64,000 nucleotides of DNA, from positions 186,001 to 250,000 of the forward strand of contig NZ_FONW01000003.1 of NCBI RefSeq assembly GCF_900113005.1. The letters run 5' to 3'. Positions 26,711 to 35,866 of this stretch are shown one piece after another. The notes under the pieces were generated by a model. That model made no database searches and was not told the origin of the DNA. It saw only the letters and a program-made list of their open reading frames with translations. Position numbers and translations under genes: made by a program. Origin of the DNA: Sunxiuqinia elliptica (lineage in GTDB: Bacteria > Bacteroidota > Bacteroidia > Bacteroidales > Prolixibacteraceae). Position 1 is the stretch's first letter. Every line of letters begins with the position of its first letter.

Positions 26711-27073
26711 TTAGTGTTCGCAGTTACCATGATGTTCTGTACATATCGACAAATCAGTATGGTAATCCTTGTTTTTCCATTGAATAACAGCCTCATCAAT
26801 TGTTCCGCTAAAGCCGGTTAACACGGTGATGTTTTGAGCTTTTAGCTTTTGAATTGCTCCCTGACCAATTCCTCCAGCAAGTAGCAGGGTGACCCCGTCT
26901 TGCGCAAGCTCTTCAGCCAGGTTTGATTTACAGCCACATCCTTCAGCAGATGTTTTTGCATATTGCCGAACAATTTCTTGATTATCATTCAATTCGACTA
27001 TTGAGAAAAATTCGCAGTGCCCAAAATGTCCATCAACACTGCTTCCTTTTGTTGGAATCGCGATCTTTGTCAT
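26711..27073 (-). CDS. NifX/NafY-like small metal-cofactor-binding-fold protein
   Basis: The 120-residue protein has the dinitrogenase iron-molybdenum cofactor-binding fold: MTKIAIPTKGSSVDGHFGHCEFFSIVEL at the start, GCGCKSNLAEELAQDGVTLLLAGGIGQGA in the middle and a conserved GFSGTIDEAV. The HFGHC and GCGC motifs and the tail CTEHHGNCEH are rich in Cys and His, as expected of a metal binder. No nif genes are present, so a general metallocluster or Fe-S carrier role is likelier than nitrogen fixation. It is divergent from the PepSY protein gene across an 82-base gap that contains a palindrome. Confidence 0.85.
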   Translation of the reverse strand: MTKIAIPTKGSSVDGHFGHCEFFSIVELNDNQEIVRQYAKTSAEGCGCKSNLAEELAQDGVTLLLAGGIGQGAIQKLKAQNITVLTGFSGTIDEAVIQWKNKDYHTDLSICTEHHGNCEH

Positions 27074-27116
27074 TATGTGAAGCTTATATTTTTGTACTTT
27101 TGCTTGAATTAAGATA

Positions 27117-27140
27117 CAAATATAAAGAACATATGTTCTT
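27117..27140 (-). promoter_or_regulatory. -7 box of the NifX-like gene with adjoining 16-bp palindromic operator
   Basis: On the minus strand TATATTTG (27117-27124) fits the TAnnTTTG box and would start RNA about 40 bases before the NifX-like ATG. Next to it, AAGAACATATGTTCTT (27125-27140) is a perfect 16-bp palindrome in the spacer region of this promoter, also 16 bases before the divergent PepSY gene. A dimeric regulator bound there could control both genes. Confidence 0.55.
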
Positions 27141-27155
27141 ATAAAGTAATTTTCA

Positions 27156-27710
27156 ATGAAAATTCGACGACTTCTTAGAATTCTTCATCGCGACTTTGGC
27201 TATTTCATCACAGGTATGCTTTTGATTTACGCCATTTCAGGTATCGCAATTAATCACCGAAAAGATTGGAACCCGGACTATTACGCTATTTCAGAAACAA
27301 TAGATCTTCCCACCCAAGCCTGGTCTGAACTATCGGAAGCTGAAGTTCAACAAATCCTTAAGAAATTTGAGGCTCAACCAGTCTATAAGAAGCATATTTT
27401 CAGCCAACAGGAATTGGTTAAAGTCTTTGTCGAAAATGGTATGGTTATTTATAATCCGCTTGCAGGAAAGGCAGAGTTGGAATTGTTAATGCGTCGTCCC
27501 GTTCTCTATCACATCAATAAATTGCATATGGCTGCAACCACTAAAGCCTGGGTTTGGGTATCCGATATTTTATCTGTCATTCTAATTTTTGTTGCCATTT
27601 CAGGCCTATTTCTTTTAAAAGGAAAACACAGCATCACCCGAAGAGGGCTTTGGCTAACACTAGCAGGCTTTATAATTCCACTGTTCTTTTTAATTTTTTA
27701 CATATCTTGA
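27156..27710 (+). CDS. PepSY-associated membrane protein
   Basis: The 184-residue protein starts RRLLRILHRDFGYFITGMLLIYAISGIAIN, the first membrane helix and motif of PepSY_TM proteins. A periplasmic region of about 90 residues follows, then RPVLYHINKLHMAATTKAW and two more helices (about 129-149 and 161-182). Family members sit in the inner membrane and are often linked to iron uptake or ferric reduction. The His residues in ILHRDFG and YHINKLHMA could bind haem or metal. It precedes the lipoprotein gene by 14 bases (likely operon) and shares the palindromic region with the NifX-like gene. Confidence 0.82.
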   Translation: MKIRRLLRILHRDFGYFITGMLLIYAISGIAINHRKDWNPDYYAISETIDLPTQAWSELSEAEVQQILKKFEAQPVYKKHIFSQQELVKVFVENGMVIYNPLAGKAELELLMRRPVLYHINKLHMAATTKAWVWVSDILSVILIFVAISGLFLLKGKHSITRRGLWLTLAGFIIPLFFLIFYIS

Positions 27711-27724
27711 AAACAAAAACAACC

Positions 27725-28279
27725 ATGAAAAAACTAAGCTTGATTTTATTGAGTTTGATGCTAGCCACGATGGCCTGTCAAACTTCCCAAAAGAAGTCAA
27801 ATGAAGGTTCCTCAGAGATTCATCAATTTACTGTTGATGAAATCCAAACCAAAGGCTACGATTATATTGGAAAAGAAGTCGCCATAACAGGCACCGTTTC
27901 GCATGTGTGTAAGCACAGCGGACAACGATGCTTTTTGATGGGAAGTGGCGAAGAGATTACCATTCGCGTGGAAGCGGGACATCAAATTGGTTCATTCAAC
28001 CAAGAGCAAATGGGGAGTGATTTAACGGTTACCGGAGTTCTGCAAGAAATTCGGATTGACGATACTTACCTTGCAGAGATGGAAGCTGAAGCAGGAACTT
28101 GTAGCGAAGAAGAAGCAGAGCATACCCACGATGGCAATCATGAAGTTGATGGAGGAAAACATGATCAGGATAAACAAAATCAGTTAGCAGAGATGCGTCA
28201 AAAGATTGAAGCATCTGGTAAAGGTTATTATTCCATTTTTTACCTGGATGGCATCAAAAGTGAAGAAGTTGTAAACTAG
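27725..28279 (+). CDS. OB-fold lipoprotein with His-rich segment
   Basis: I start at the ATG at 27725, which gives a lipoprotein signal (LLSLMLATMAC, Cys19) and 184 residues; a longer frame upstream overlaps the PepSY gene and lacks a signal peptide. Residues about 40-120 resemble an OB-fold: YIGKEVAITGTVSHVCKHSGQRCFLMGSG and DLTVTGVLQEIRID. A charged, His-rich stretch (about 128-158, with EEAEHTHDGNHEVDGGKHDQ) could bind metal. The Cys/His set in VCKHSGQRC is notable. Cotranscription with the PepSY gene suggests a shared role at the cell envelope, probably metal or redox related (inference). Confidence 0.75.
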   Translation: MKKLSLILLSLMLATMACQTSQKKSNEGSSEIHQFTVDEIQTKGYDYIGKEVAITGTVSHVCKHSGQRCFLMGSGEEITIRVEAGHQIGSFNQEQMGSDLTVTGVLQEIRIDDTYLAEMEAEAGTCSEEEAEHTHDGNHEVDGGKHDQDKQNQLAEMRQKIEASGKGYYSIFYLDGIKSEEVVN

Positions 28280-28307
28280 GTCAATAGCTTTTAGTTAAAA
28301 AATAAGA

Positions 28308-28347
28308 ATAGGCAAGGGGTTGGCAAATGTGCCAGCCCCTTGCCTAT
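28308..28347. terminator. Bidirectional terminator hairpin
   Basis: An 18-bp inverted repeat with one G-T pair (arms 28308-28325 and 28330-28347, 4-nt loop) lies between two convergent lipoprotein genes. A-rich sequence precedes it and TTTA follows, so it can serve both strands. Confidence 0.82.
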
Positions 28348-28399
28348 TTAAATGATCGGAGAACGCAATCGATCTGCTCTCGTTGGCAGACAAATTCGT

Positions 28400-29185
28400 T
28401 TATTTCTTAGTTACCTCAAGCAACTTTACAGGAATCGCATTCAGATCATAGAATGGCTTGCAGATCTTCGTTGAATCTAAGAAATGCCCTTCGTAAGTGA
28501 TCTCCAGTAGATCATCAATATTGGGTTTATAGCTTACCTTCTGATCTTTGGCAACTACCACAAAATAGTCATCAGCACTTGACTTTAGCCACTGATTGCC
28601 CCAAATACCAGCCTCTTCGCATTCACTTTCAATAACTCGAACTGTAGCCGTATAAACTACAGGTGTTTCAGGTTCTGAAGTTGGGGGCGTAGTTTCATCA
28701 GCTGGTCGATAAGCTTGAATTGTAAAGCTATTGCTCTTGTCCGTTGCATTAATGACTTTAAACCACAAATTGGGATTTTTCAGATCTTCATCAGAAATGC
28801 TGATGTTTTTTAGGTTAGCAGTCAATGAATCATTTCTTGCTTCGGTTCCAAGATCTCCGGTCGTTAAGTGTGCAACAGTCAGGGGAATGATCTTTTTATC
28901 GCCATCAGTTTGATAGTTTCCATCCCAAACAACATCAAATTGGTGTTGTTTCTCGCCTCCAGTATATTCCAGGTTGAGATATAACCAATTCTCATAAATA
29001 CCAGCTTCCACAATTTTAAAATCTTGTTGCTCTTCAGGCGCATTAACTTGTGCCGATTTATAAAGCTTCATACTGGCTGTTGCCCCGTTTTCAGTTACTG
29101 GCTCAGTAACTTCATTTTCTTTTTGGCATGCGACAAATACACAGGCCAAGAGGAGTAGTCCTCCTAAAACTCTTGTCATTTTCAT
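28400..29185 (-). CDS. Lipoprotein of unknown function
   Basis: I start at the ATG at 29185, which gives the signal MKMTRVLGGLLLLACVFVAC (Cys20) and 261 residues; upstream codons add no signal. The mature part has a beta-rich segment of about 150 residues (NWLYLNLEYTGGEKQHQFDVVWDG; TVAHLTTGDLGTEARNDSLTANL), a Pro/Thr linker (about 186-198) and a C-terminal part with two nearby cysteines (ESECEEAGIWGNQWL). I recognise no family with certainty. It is a single gene bounded by hairpins on both sides and probably sits on the outer membrane. Confidence 0.7.
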   Translation of the reverse strand: MKMTRVLGGLLLLACVFVACQKENEVTEPVTENGATASMKLYKSAQVNAPEEQQDFKIVEAGIYENWLYLNLEYTGGEKQHQFDVVWDGNYQTDGDKKIIPLTVAHLTTGDLGTEARNDSLTANLKNISISDEDLKNPNLWFKVINATDKSNSFTIQAYRPADETTPPTSEPETPVVYTATVRVIESECEEAGIWGNQWLKSSADDYFVVVAKDQKVSYKPNIDDLLEITYEGHFLDSTKICKPFYDLNAIPVKLLEVTKK

Positions 29186-29325
29186 TATCCAATCAAGTTT
29201 TAATTGTTTGCATTTAACTCCTGAACGACCAGTAAACACGAAACGCTGCAAGAGGAAAGCCACTTTTTATAACAAATGCTTTAGAAATAACTTAAATAAC
29301 ATAAGCTCAGGGCTTTCATGGAATG

Positions 29326-29362
29326 AAAAAAGGCCAGCACTTGTATAAAGTGTCGGCCTTTT
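29326..29362 (-). terminator. Terminator of the fused E1 gene
   Basis: A stem with GGCC core (AAGGCC...CACTT paired with AAGTG...GGCCTT, two internal mismatches) is preceded on the + strand by GAAAAAA, a U-tract in the minus-strand transcript. It lies 23 bases past the E1 stop. Confidence 0.65.
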
Positions 29363-29384
29363 CGTTGTATCTTTTATTCTTTCG

Positions 29385-31802
29385 TTATAGCGAAGGATAT
29401 TTCTTTAGATCTATTTCATGCATCATCGCGTAAATAGCCTCAAAAATCTGCTCAACATTGGGCTTACTAAAGTATTCTCCATCGATGCCATAAGCAGGAC
29501 GATGTTCATTCGCAGATAAAGCTTTTGGCGCCGTATCTAAGTAATCAAAAGCCTTTTGCTCATCAATTACTTTTTGCATCATATAAGCCGTTGCACCTCC
29601 AGGAACATCTTCATCAACAAAAATTACCTTTCCGGTTTTCTTGATTGATTCCAAAATACGATGATTAACATCAAAAGGAAGCAAAGTCTGTACATCAATA
29701 ACTTCAACTGAAATCCCTTTTTCCTCTTGCAACAACTCGGCAGCTTTTACTGCATGGTTGACGTTCCAGGCATAAGTTACCAAGGTAACGTCAGTTCCTT
29801 CAACCATGACCTCAGGTACACCCAAAGGAACCTTAAACTCGCCCAAGTTATCGGGTAGGGGTTCTTTTTGATTATAACCTTTTAAAGGCTCAATAACCAA
29901 AGCCGGGTCATTGGCTGAAAGCAAGGTATTATAAAAACCAGCAGCTTGGGTCATATTACGTGGAACACAAAGGTACATACCACGAAGTGATCCCAACAGC
30001 ATTTGCATGGGCGATCCGGCATGCCAAATACCCTGTAACTGGTGCCCGCGAGTACGAACAATTAGAGGTGCAGCTTGCTTGCCTTTTGTACGATACTGCA
30101 TGCTGGCCAAATCATCACTCAAGGTTGAATGGGCATAAATCAGGTAGTCCAGGTATTGAACCTCTGCAATTGGACGGAAACCACGCATGGCCAGCCCAAT
30201 ACCTTGTCCAATAATTGTGGTCTCACGAATGCCGGCATCTCCAACGCGGGAAACACCATACTTTTCCTGAAGACCTTTCATTCCCTGGTTAACACCTCCC
30301 AATTTCCCGGTATCCTGACCAAAAGTTAACAGGTTCGGGTAATTGCCAAATAACACATCGAAGTTTTTATTCAAAATAACAGAGCCATTCACCTCTTGAG
30401 AGCTATCGGAGTAGCTCGCTGCCACAGACGGAACATGAAGAGCCGAATCAATGCCTTCGCGATACAGCTGACTGCTGTAAAACGCCTTGCTACGCAATTG
30501 GAATTCGTCAATCCACGCATTCAACTTTTCACGGATAGCCTTAAGTTCAGAATCGCCATGAATAGCGTAGGAGATCCGCTGTGCAAAACTCAAATACTTC
30601 CTCCGCGTAGGGAAGATCCGTTTCTTTATTTCTTCAAACTCTTGAATATAATTGACTTTACTATTCGATTGCTGTTTAAGCTCGTCGATAAGTTGCTCTA
30701 AGCTGTCCGCTTCTTTTTGATATCCGTTGGTGTAATTTTTCCAAGCATTCTTTTTGGCCTCTTTTGCCCGCTTTTCTGCCTTCTTCTCCAGTTCTGTCAC
30801 GGTATCCATATCGGCGTTTCCCGACTCGATAAGCCACAATTTGAACTGGTAAATTCCATCGTATTCTTTTTCCCACTCCAAGCGCTCTTTGCTTTTGTAG
30901 CGTTCATGCGAGCCACTGGTTGAATGCCCCAAAGGCTGCGTCACCTCCTGTACGTGGAATACAACTGGCGTGTGCGTTTTCCGACATTCAGCAATGCCGT
31001 TGGCAAACATCTTAACCAACTGGGGATAATCCCATCCCTTGCCGGTATAGATTTTTAGCCCATTTGTTCCTTTTTGTTTCTCAAAGCCTTTCAGGGCCTC
31101 CGAGATACTTGACTTCGTTGTTTGTAGTTCAATCGGGACACTAATTCCAAACCCATCATCATAGACAGCAACAGCCAATGGCACTTGCATCACCGAAGCG
31201 GCATTGATGGTCTCAAAAAACATGCCTTCTGATGTACTGGCATCTCCAATACTTCCGAAAGCCACTTCATTGCCTGTTACATTGTTCTGCAACTGCTTTT
31301 TCAATGATGGGTTATCGCGAACCACTTTCGAAGCTTGAGCTAAACCTAACAAACGAGGCATTTGCCCTCCGGTTGAACTAATATCGGAACTGGAGTTGTA
31401 GCGATCTGCCAAGTCTTTGATTTGTCCTTCCTCCGTAATGTTGGATGTACAAAAGTGGTTGTTGAAATTGCGTCCTCCTGTTGACGGATTAATGGTATCA
31501 TCGGTATCACCATAAATCATGGCGAAGAACTCTTCAGGTTGCAATAAACCTAAGGCCAACATGAAGGTTTGATCGCGATAATATCCCGATCGCCAGTCAC
31601 CCTTTTGAAAGGCTTTGGCATAGGCTACTTGCGCAATTTCTTTACCGTCGCCAAAAATGCCGAAATGGGCTCTTCCGTTATGCACCTCTCGTTTTCCAAG
31701 AATACTTAACTGGCGACTTAAATAAGCAATATAATAATCGTTGAGTAACTCAGTGGTTTTACGATCTTTTGCTGTTAGTTTTCCCGCTTTTTCTAAAAGC
31801 AT
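29385..31802 (-). CDS. Fused alpha-beta E1 of a 2-oxo acid dehydrogenase, branched-chain type
   Basis: The 805-residue protein joins both E1 chains. The alpha half (about 1-330) has YRDQTFMLALG, GGRNFNNHF and the thiamine diphosphate motif GSIGDASTSEGMFFETIN (about 188-205), then YDDGFGISVP. A charged coiled linker (about 335-400) follows. The beta half (about 460-805) has NLLTFGQDTGKLGGVNQGMKGLQ, GDAGIRETTIIGQGIGLAMRG and VEVIDVQTLLPFD. It decarboxylates 2-oxo acids from Val, Leu and Ile and passes the acyl group to an E2. No E2 lies next to it; the only E2 in the window is 21 kb away beside a second fused E1. The propionyl-CoA-type carboxylase operon lies just upstream on the same strand, which fits a shared catabolic route. 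Confidence 0.88.
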   Translation of the reverse strand: MLLEKAGKLTAKDRKTTELLNDYYIAYLSRQLSILGKREVHNGRAHFGIFGDGKEIAQVAYAKAFQKGDWRSGYYRDQTFMLALGLLQPEEFFAMIYGDTDDTINPSTGGRNFNNHFCTSNITEEGQIKDLADRYNSSSDISSTGGQMPRLLGLAQASKVVRDNPSLKKQLQNNVTGNEVAFGSIGDASTSEGMFFETINAASVMQVPLAVAVYDDGFGISVPIELQTTKSSISEALKGFEKQKGTNGLKIYTGKGWDYPQLVKMFANGIAECRKTHTPVVFHVQEVTQPLGHSTSGSHERYKSKERLEWEKEYDGIYQFKLWLIESGNADMDTVTELEKKAEKRAKEAKKNAWKNYTNGYQKEADSLEQLIDELKQQSNSKVNYIQEFEEIKKRIFPTRRKYLSFAQRISYAIHGDSELKAIREKLNAWIDEFQLRSKAFYSSQLYREGIDSALHVPSVAASYSDSSQEVNGSVILNKNFDVLFGNYPNLLTFGQDTGKLGGVNQGMKGLQEKYGVSRVGDAGIRETTIIGQGIGLAMRGFRPIAEVQYLDYLIYAHSTLSDDLASMQYRTKGKQAAPLIVRTRGHQLQGIWHAGSPMQMLLGSLRGMYLCVPRNMTQAAGFYNTLLSANDPALVIEPLKGYNQKEPLPDNLGEFKVPLGVPEVMVEGTDVTLVTYAWNVNHAVKAAELLQEEKGISVEVIDVQTLLPFDVNHRILESIKKTGKVIFVDEDVPGGATAYMMQKVIDEQKAFDYLDTAPKALSANEHRPAYGIDGEYFSKPNVEQIFEAIYAMMHEIDLKKYPSL

Positions 31803-32030
31803 TGACTGATTTTTTGTGATTAAGACTCGTTCATCTGAAATACATTACAAGAACGTTCGGTCGCTCGATTTGTTTAGACAGATCGAATGATGAAAGCTGT
31901 TGTAAAACCTGTAAAAAAGCTTGATTCAGCTTATTCCAGCATAGAACTTTTTTGATCTTTAATAATAATTATCCCCTTTGGTCTTGTCGTAATCCCCCCA
32001 GATTTTCAAAAACCAGTGAAGTGAAGAAAA

Positions 32031-32071
32031 ACAGGCTGCCAACCTTGTTTTTTGGGTCTAAAGCAGCCTGT
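32031..32071 (-). terminator. Terminator of the carboxylase operon
   Basis: A 9-bp perfect stem (ACAGGCTGC, 32031-32039, with GCAGCCTGT, 32063-32071) lies 10 bases past the carboxyltransferase stop. GAAAAA on the + strand before it gives a U-tract in the minus-strand RNA. Confidence 0.78.
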
Positions 32072-32080
32072 CGTAGCTAT

Positions 32081-33616
32081 TTACAGTGGAATATTTCCAT
32101 GCTTACGTGGCAGATTGGATTTCCGCTTATTATGCGTCATTTCCAATGCATTGATGATTTTTTCTCGCGTATCTTCCGGATAAATGATTTCGTCAATATA
32201 GCCTAAAGATGCTGCCCGGTATGGGTTTGCAAATGCATCGCGGTACTCTTCAACGGCTTCCGCCTTTTCTTTTTCGTCCGTAATATTACGTTTCAAGATA
32301 TTGATTGCTCCCTCAGGTCCCATTACCGCAATCTCGGCTGTTGGGTAAGCGTAGTTGATGTCTCCGCCAATGTGCTTGCTGGACATCACATCATAAGCTC
32401 CTCCATAAGCTTTTCGGGTGATCAGGGTAATTTTTGGTACTGTCGCCTCAGCAAAAGCGTAAAGCAATTTTGCGCCATGCTTAATAATGCCTCCAAACTC
32501 TTGTTGTGTTCCGGGTAAAAATCCGGGTACGTCAACTAAAGTTACCAGTGGAATATTAAAAGCATCGCAGAAACGCACAAAACGGGCTGCTTTTGCTGAT
32601 GAGTTAATATCCAAAACCCCGGCCAAATGAGCTGGCTGATTCGCTACAATTCCTACCGACTTGCCGCCAAAACGGGCAAACCCGATAATAATATTGGCTG
32701 CATAGTTTGGCTGAACCTCCAAAAAGTGTTCATCATCAATAATTTTGAAGATGATGTCTTTCATATCGTAAGGCTTGTTCGGATCAACCGGAACGACCTC
32801 ATTTAAAGCTTCAATTTTCCGATCAATCGGATCGGTTGTTGTTTGTACAGGTGGTTCCTCCATGTTATTGGAAGGAATAAAGCTTACCAGCTCACGAACC
32901 ATCATGAGGGTCTGCTCTTCATTATCACCGGTAAAATGAGCAACGCCACTCTTTGAGCTGTGGGTTACAGCGCCTCCCAAGTCTTCTTTCGAAACATTTT
33001 CATGAGTAACCGTTTTAATCACCTCAGGTCCGGTAACAAACATGTGGCTGGTTTCATTGACCATGAAAATAAAGTCGGTGAGGGCAGGAGAGTACACGGC
33101 ACCTCCGGCACAAGGGCCAAGAATGGTACTGATTTGAGGAATCACCCCTGAAGACAGTACATTATTATAAAAGATATCGGCATAACCGGCTAAACTTTGC
33201 ACACCTTCCTGAATACGGGCTCCACCAGAATCATTCAATCCAATCAGTGGCGTTCCCATCTTAATGGCTAACTCTTGAATTTTGACAATTTTATCGGCAT
33301 TCGAGCGGCTCATGGTCCCTCCGAAAACCGTAAAATCCTGTGCAAACACATAAACCAAACGGCCATGTATTTTTCCATACCCAGTGACAACACCATCACC
33401 TCGGTATTTCTTTTTATCGATTCCAAAGTCGGTTGCACGGTGAGTCACAAACTTATCGATCTCATTGAAAGTTCCTGCATCCAATAGTTCTTCGATACGC
33501 TCACGGGCTGTTTTCTTCCCAGCAGCATGTTGCTTCTCAATACGCTCTTGACCACCACCGGCCTCGGCTTCTTTATTCAGTTGTTCAAACTGTTCAAATT
33601 TGCTTTTTAAATCCAT
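32081..33616 (-). CDS. Acyl-CoA carboxyltransferase subunit (propionyl-CoA carboxylase beta type)
   Basis: The 511-residue protein belongs to the PccB/MmdA carboxyltransferase family. Visible are [17 protein letters not shown], the crotonase-like [20 protein letters not shown] and [16 protein letters not shown] (acyl-CoA side), and [37 protein letters not shown] with [15 protein letters not shown] (carboxybiotin side). It transfers CO2 between biotin and a propionyl- or related acyl-CoA. It is last in an operon after the biotin carboxylase and biotin carrier genes (11-12-base gaps). No membrane decarboxylase beta subunit is present, so an ATP-driven carboxylase is likelier than a sodium-pumping decarboxylase. 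Confidence 0.93.
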   Translation of the reverse strand: MDLKSKFEQFEQLNKEAEAGGGQERIEKQHAAGKKTARERIEELLDAGTFNEIDKFVTHRATDFGIDKKKYRGDGVVTGYGKIHGRLVYVFAQDFTVFGGTMSRSNADKIVKIQELAIKMGTPLIGLNDSGGARIQEGVQSLAGYADIFYNNVLSSGVIPQISTILGPCAGGAVYSPALTDFIFMVNETSHMFVTGPEVIKTVTHENVSKEDLGGAVTHSSKSGVAHFTGDNEEQTLMMVRELVSFIPSNNMEEPPVQTTTDPIDRKIEALNEVVPVDPNKPYDMKDIIFKIIDDEHFLEVQPNYAANIIIGFARFGGKSVGIVANQPAHLAGVLDINSSAKAARFVRFCDAFNIPLVTLVDVPGFLPGTQQEFGGIIKHGAKLLYAFAEATVPKITLITRKAYGGAYDVMSSKHIGGDINYAYPTAEIAVMGPEGAINILKRNITDEKEKAEAVEEYRDAFANPYRAASLGYIDEIIYPEDTREKIINALEMTHNKRKSNLPRKHGNIPL

Positions 33617-33627
33617 AATTTTTCTAA

Positions 33628-34137
33628 TTATTCGATTTCAACCAATACCTGATTGGACTCAACAGTGTCACCATCAGCCACGTTCACTCTTTTGACCACG
33701 CCGTCAACAGCCGCTTTGTATTCACTTTCCATCTTCATGGCAGAAATGATTACAGCAGTCTGTCCCTGGCTTACGGTATCACCTTCCTGAACCAACACTT
33801 TGACAATTTTACCTGGCATCGGAGCAATAATCTGTTTGTCGCTCACCGAGATACCACTAGCACCACGATTACGAATGTAACGAGCTTCTGCATCAATTAC
33901 CTCCAAATCGTAGGTATTATACAAGGTATAAGCGGTATAAGTCTTGGGTTTTTGAGAAGGCACCAGTGAAATATTGTGTGAACGGTTGTTCTCTATAATG
34001 GAAAAAGTTCCTTCATCGTTATGCATCAAATCGATGTTATAAACCTTGTCATCAACCATAATCTCAATGAGATTTTCATTTTGATTCAAGATTTTAACAG
34101 ACGCGATTCGATCACCTAGTTTAATTTCAACAGGCAT
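33628..34137 (-). CDS. Biotin carboxyl carrier protein with BT-like N-terminal domain
   Basis: The 169-residue protein ends in a biotinyl domain (about 100-169) with the biotinylation site SAMKMES and the preceding [20 protein letters not shown]. The N-terminal 90 residues form a beta-rich region like the biotin-transfer (BT) domain of propionyl-CoA carboxylase alpha chains. In many bacteria these parts are fused to biotin carboxylase; here the fusion is split over two genes 12 bases apart. It carries carboxyl groups between the enzymes encoded on both sides. Confidence 0.92.
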   Translation of the reverse strand: MPVEIKLGDRIASVKILNQNENLIEIMVDDKVYNIDLMHNDEGTFSIIENNRSHNISLVPSQKPKTYTAYTLYNTYDLEVIDAEARYIRNRGASGISVSDKQIIAPMPGKIVKVLVQEGDTVSQGQTAVIISAMKMESEYKAAVDGVVKRVNVADGDTVESNQVLVEIE

Positions 34138-34149
34138 AATTATGTGTTT

Positions 34150-35664
34150 TTATAAACGATCAAAATTCTTTTGGTAGGTATATTTCTTCCAGCGGTTTTT
34201 AGCTGGGTTGAGCTCCTTACTCGGAATCACTTTGTTCTTCCGGTTGATAAAATCAAAGTAGGTTGAAATAATAACCATATCCTGACATTCCTGCTCACAA
34301 TCATCAGTCGCCATCAGCGTACTACGATTCTTCTCAATAAAGTTGGTATCGTAGTTTCCGCTAACAAAATCAGGGGTATCCATAATCCTTTCCAAGAATT
34401 TCAAAGAAGTGCGGATTCCAGTGATTTTGTACTCATAGAGGGCTCTTCGCATACGCTGAATGGCTTCTTCCCGGGTTTGTGCCCACACAATCAACTTGGA
34501 AATCATTGGGTCATAGTGAATCGGAATTTCATAGCCTTCATAGACATAGCCATCCGTCCGAACTCCCAATCCCAAGGGCTGGGTAATGGTATGAATCTTT
34601 CCGGGTGAAGGCATGAAGTTATTGTCTGAATCTTCAGCATAAATCCGACATTCAATCGCGTGACCTTTTTGCTCTAGCTCACTTTGAATCAAGTTGAGAT
34701 GTTGCCCTTCCGCCACGTCAATCTGCTTTTTCACCAAGTCAATTCCGGTAACGCGCTCAGTAATCGGATGCTCTACCTGCAACCGCGTATTCATTTCCAG
34801 AAAATAATAATTCAGGTCATTATCTACTAAGAATTCAATGGTTCCAGCACCAACATAGTTTACCGCTTTAGCTGCATCAACCGCATGCTTTCCCATTTGA
34901 AAACGCAACTCTTCAGTCATTAATACTGAAGGGGTTTCTTCCACCATTTTCTGATGACGACGCTGAATGGAGCACTCCCGTTCAAACAAGTGGACAGCAT
35001 CTCCATGCTGGTCTCCTAAAATTTGAAACTCGATATGATGCGGTGACGTCACATATTTTTCAATGTAAACGGCATCATCACCAAAAGCAGCCAATGCCTC
35101 AGACCGTGCAGCGCGAACACCAGAAATGATGTTCTCCTCTTTTTCAACCAGACGCATTCCTTTGCCGCCACCACCAGCCGATGCTTTAATCATCACTGGC
35201 AAACCGATTGTGCGGATTGTTTCAATGGCTTCATCTTCCGATTGAATAGCCTCGGTTGTTCCAGGAACAACAGGTACTCCGGCAGCAATCATGGCTTTGC
35301 GGGCCTGTATTTTGTCACCCATCTTTTCGATCACTTCTGGCGAAGGACCAATAAAAATGATTCCATTATCCTTACACAATTTGGCAAATCCCGCATTTTC
35401 AGATAAAAAACCGTAGCCTGGGTGAATGGCATCGGCTTTTGATTGTAAGGCTACTTCAATAATTTTATCAGCTTTTAAATAACTGTCTTTCGATGGAGCC
35501 GGCCCTACGTAGTAAGCTTCGTCAGCATAACGAACATGCATCGAAGTTCGGTCGGCATCAGAAAAAACAGCAACAGTTGCGATATTCATTTCACGGCAGG
35601 TGCGCATGATACGGATCGCAATTTCACCCCGGTTAGCTACCAGGATTTTGTTGATTTTCCTCAT
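34150..35664 (-). CDS. accC: Biotin carboxylase subunit
   Basis: The 504-residue protein has the three biotin carboxylase domains: N-terminal ILVANRGEIAIRIMRTCRE, HPGYGFLSENAGFA, the ATP-grasp glycine loop KASAGGGGKGMR (about 160-171), FLEMNTRLQVEHPITE and the C-terminal RIYAEDSDNNFMPSPG. It is about 50 residues longer than AccC of acetyl-CoA carboxylase, with a charged tail rich in Lys and Asn. It carboxylates biotin on the carrier encoded next, using ATP and bicarbonate. First gene of a tight three-gene operon, divergent from the DUF5916 gene. The symbol follows common usage; the complex probably acts on propionyl-CoA. Confidence 0.93.
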   Translation of the reverse strand: MRKINKILVANRGEIAIRIMRTCREMNIATVAVFSDADRTSMHVRYADEAYYVGPAPSKDSYLKADKIIEVALQSKADAIHPGYGFLSENAGFAKLCKDNGIIFIGPSPEVIEKMGDKIQARKAMIAAGVPVVPGTTEAIQSEDEAIETIRTIGLPVMIKASAGGGGKGMRLVEKEENIISGVRAARSEALAAFGDDAVYIEKYVTSPHHIEFQILGDQHGDAVHLFERECSIQRRHQKMVEETPSVLMTEELRFQMGKHAVDAAKAVNYVGAGTIEFLVDNDLNYYFLEMNTRLQVEHPITERVTGIDLVKKQIDVAEGQHLNLIQSELEQKGHAIECRIYAEDSDNNFMPSPGKIHTITQPLGLGVRTDGYVYEGYEIPIHYDPMISKLIVWAQTREEAIQRMRRALYEYKITGIRTSLKFLERIMDTPDFVSGNYDTNFIEKNRSTLMATDDCEQECQDMVIISTYFDFINRKNKVIPSKELNPAKNRWKKYTYQKNFDRL

Positions 35665-35816
35665 AATAAACTTTTAATACTTCAAATATTTGTCTTATTA
35701 AATAGTCTTTCCTGTCATCTTCTAAATTCTACCATAAAAACCATGTTCGGAATAAAAAGTTCTCTCAAGACCTTCATTAATTATCTTTTACGCTAAAAAA
35801 AACTTTCCATTAAAAA

Positions 35817-35846
35817 TTTGTCAGCAGTAAAAATTATGTATATTCG
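35817..35846 (+). promoter_or_regulatory. Probable promoter of the DUF5916 gene
   Basis: TTTG (35817-35820), an 18-base spacer and TATATTCG (35839-35846, one mismatch to TAnnTTTG) lie 20 bases before the ATG. Confidence 0.5.
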
Positions 35847-35866
35847 CATATCATTAGATAAAAATT

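Noticed and set aside
27125-27140. The palindrome as a proven LexA box
   Set aside because: Its core equals the Bacillus LexA core, but the adjoining genes are not SOS-like and no regulator is known, so only a generic operator is claimed.
27554-27724. A longer start for the OB-fold lipoprotein
   Set aside because: It would overlap the PepSY gene and bury the lipoprotein signal; the ATG at 27725 gives a proper signal peptide.
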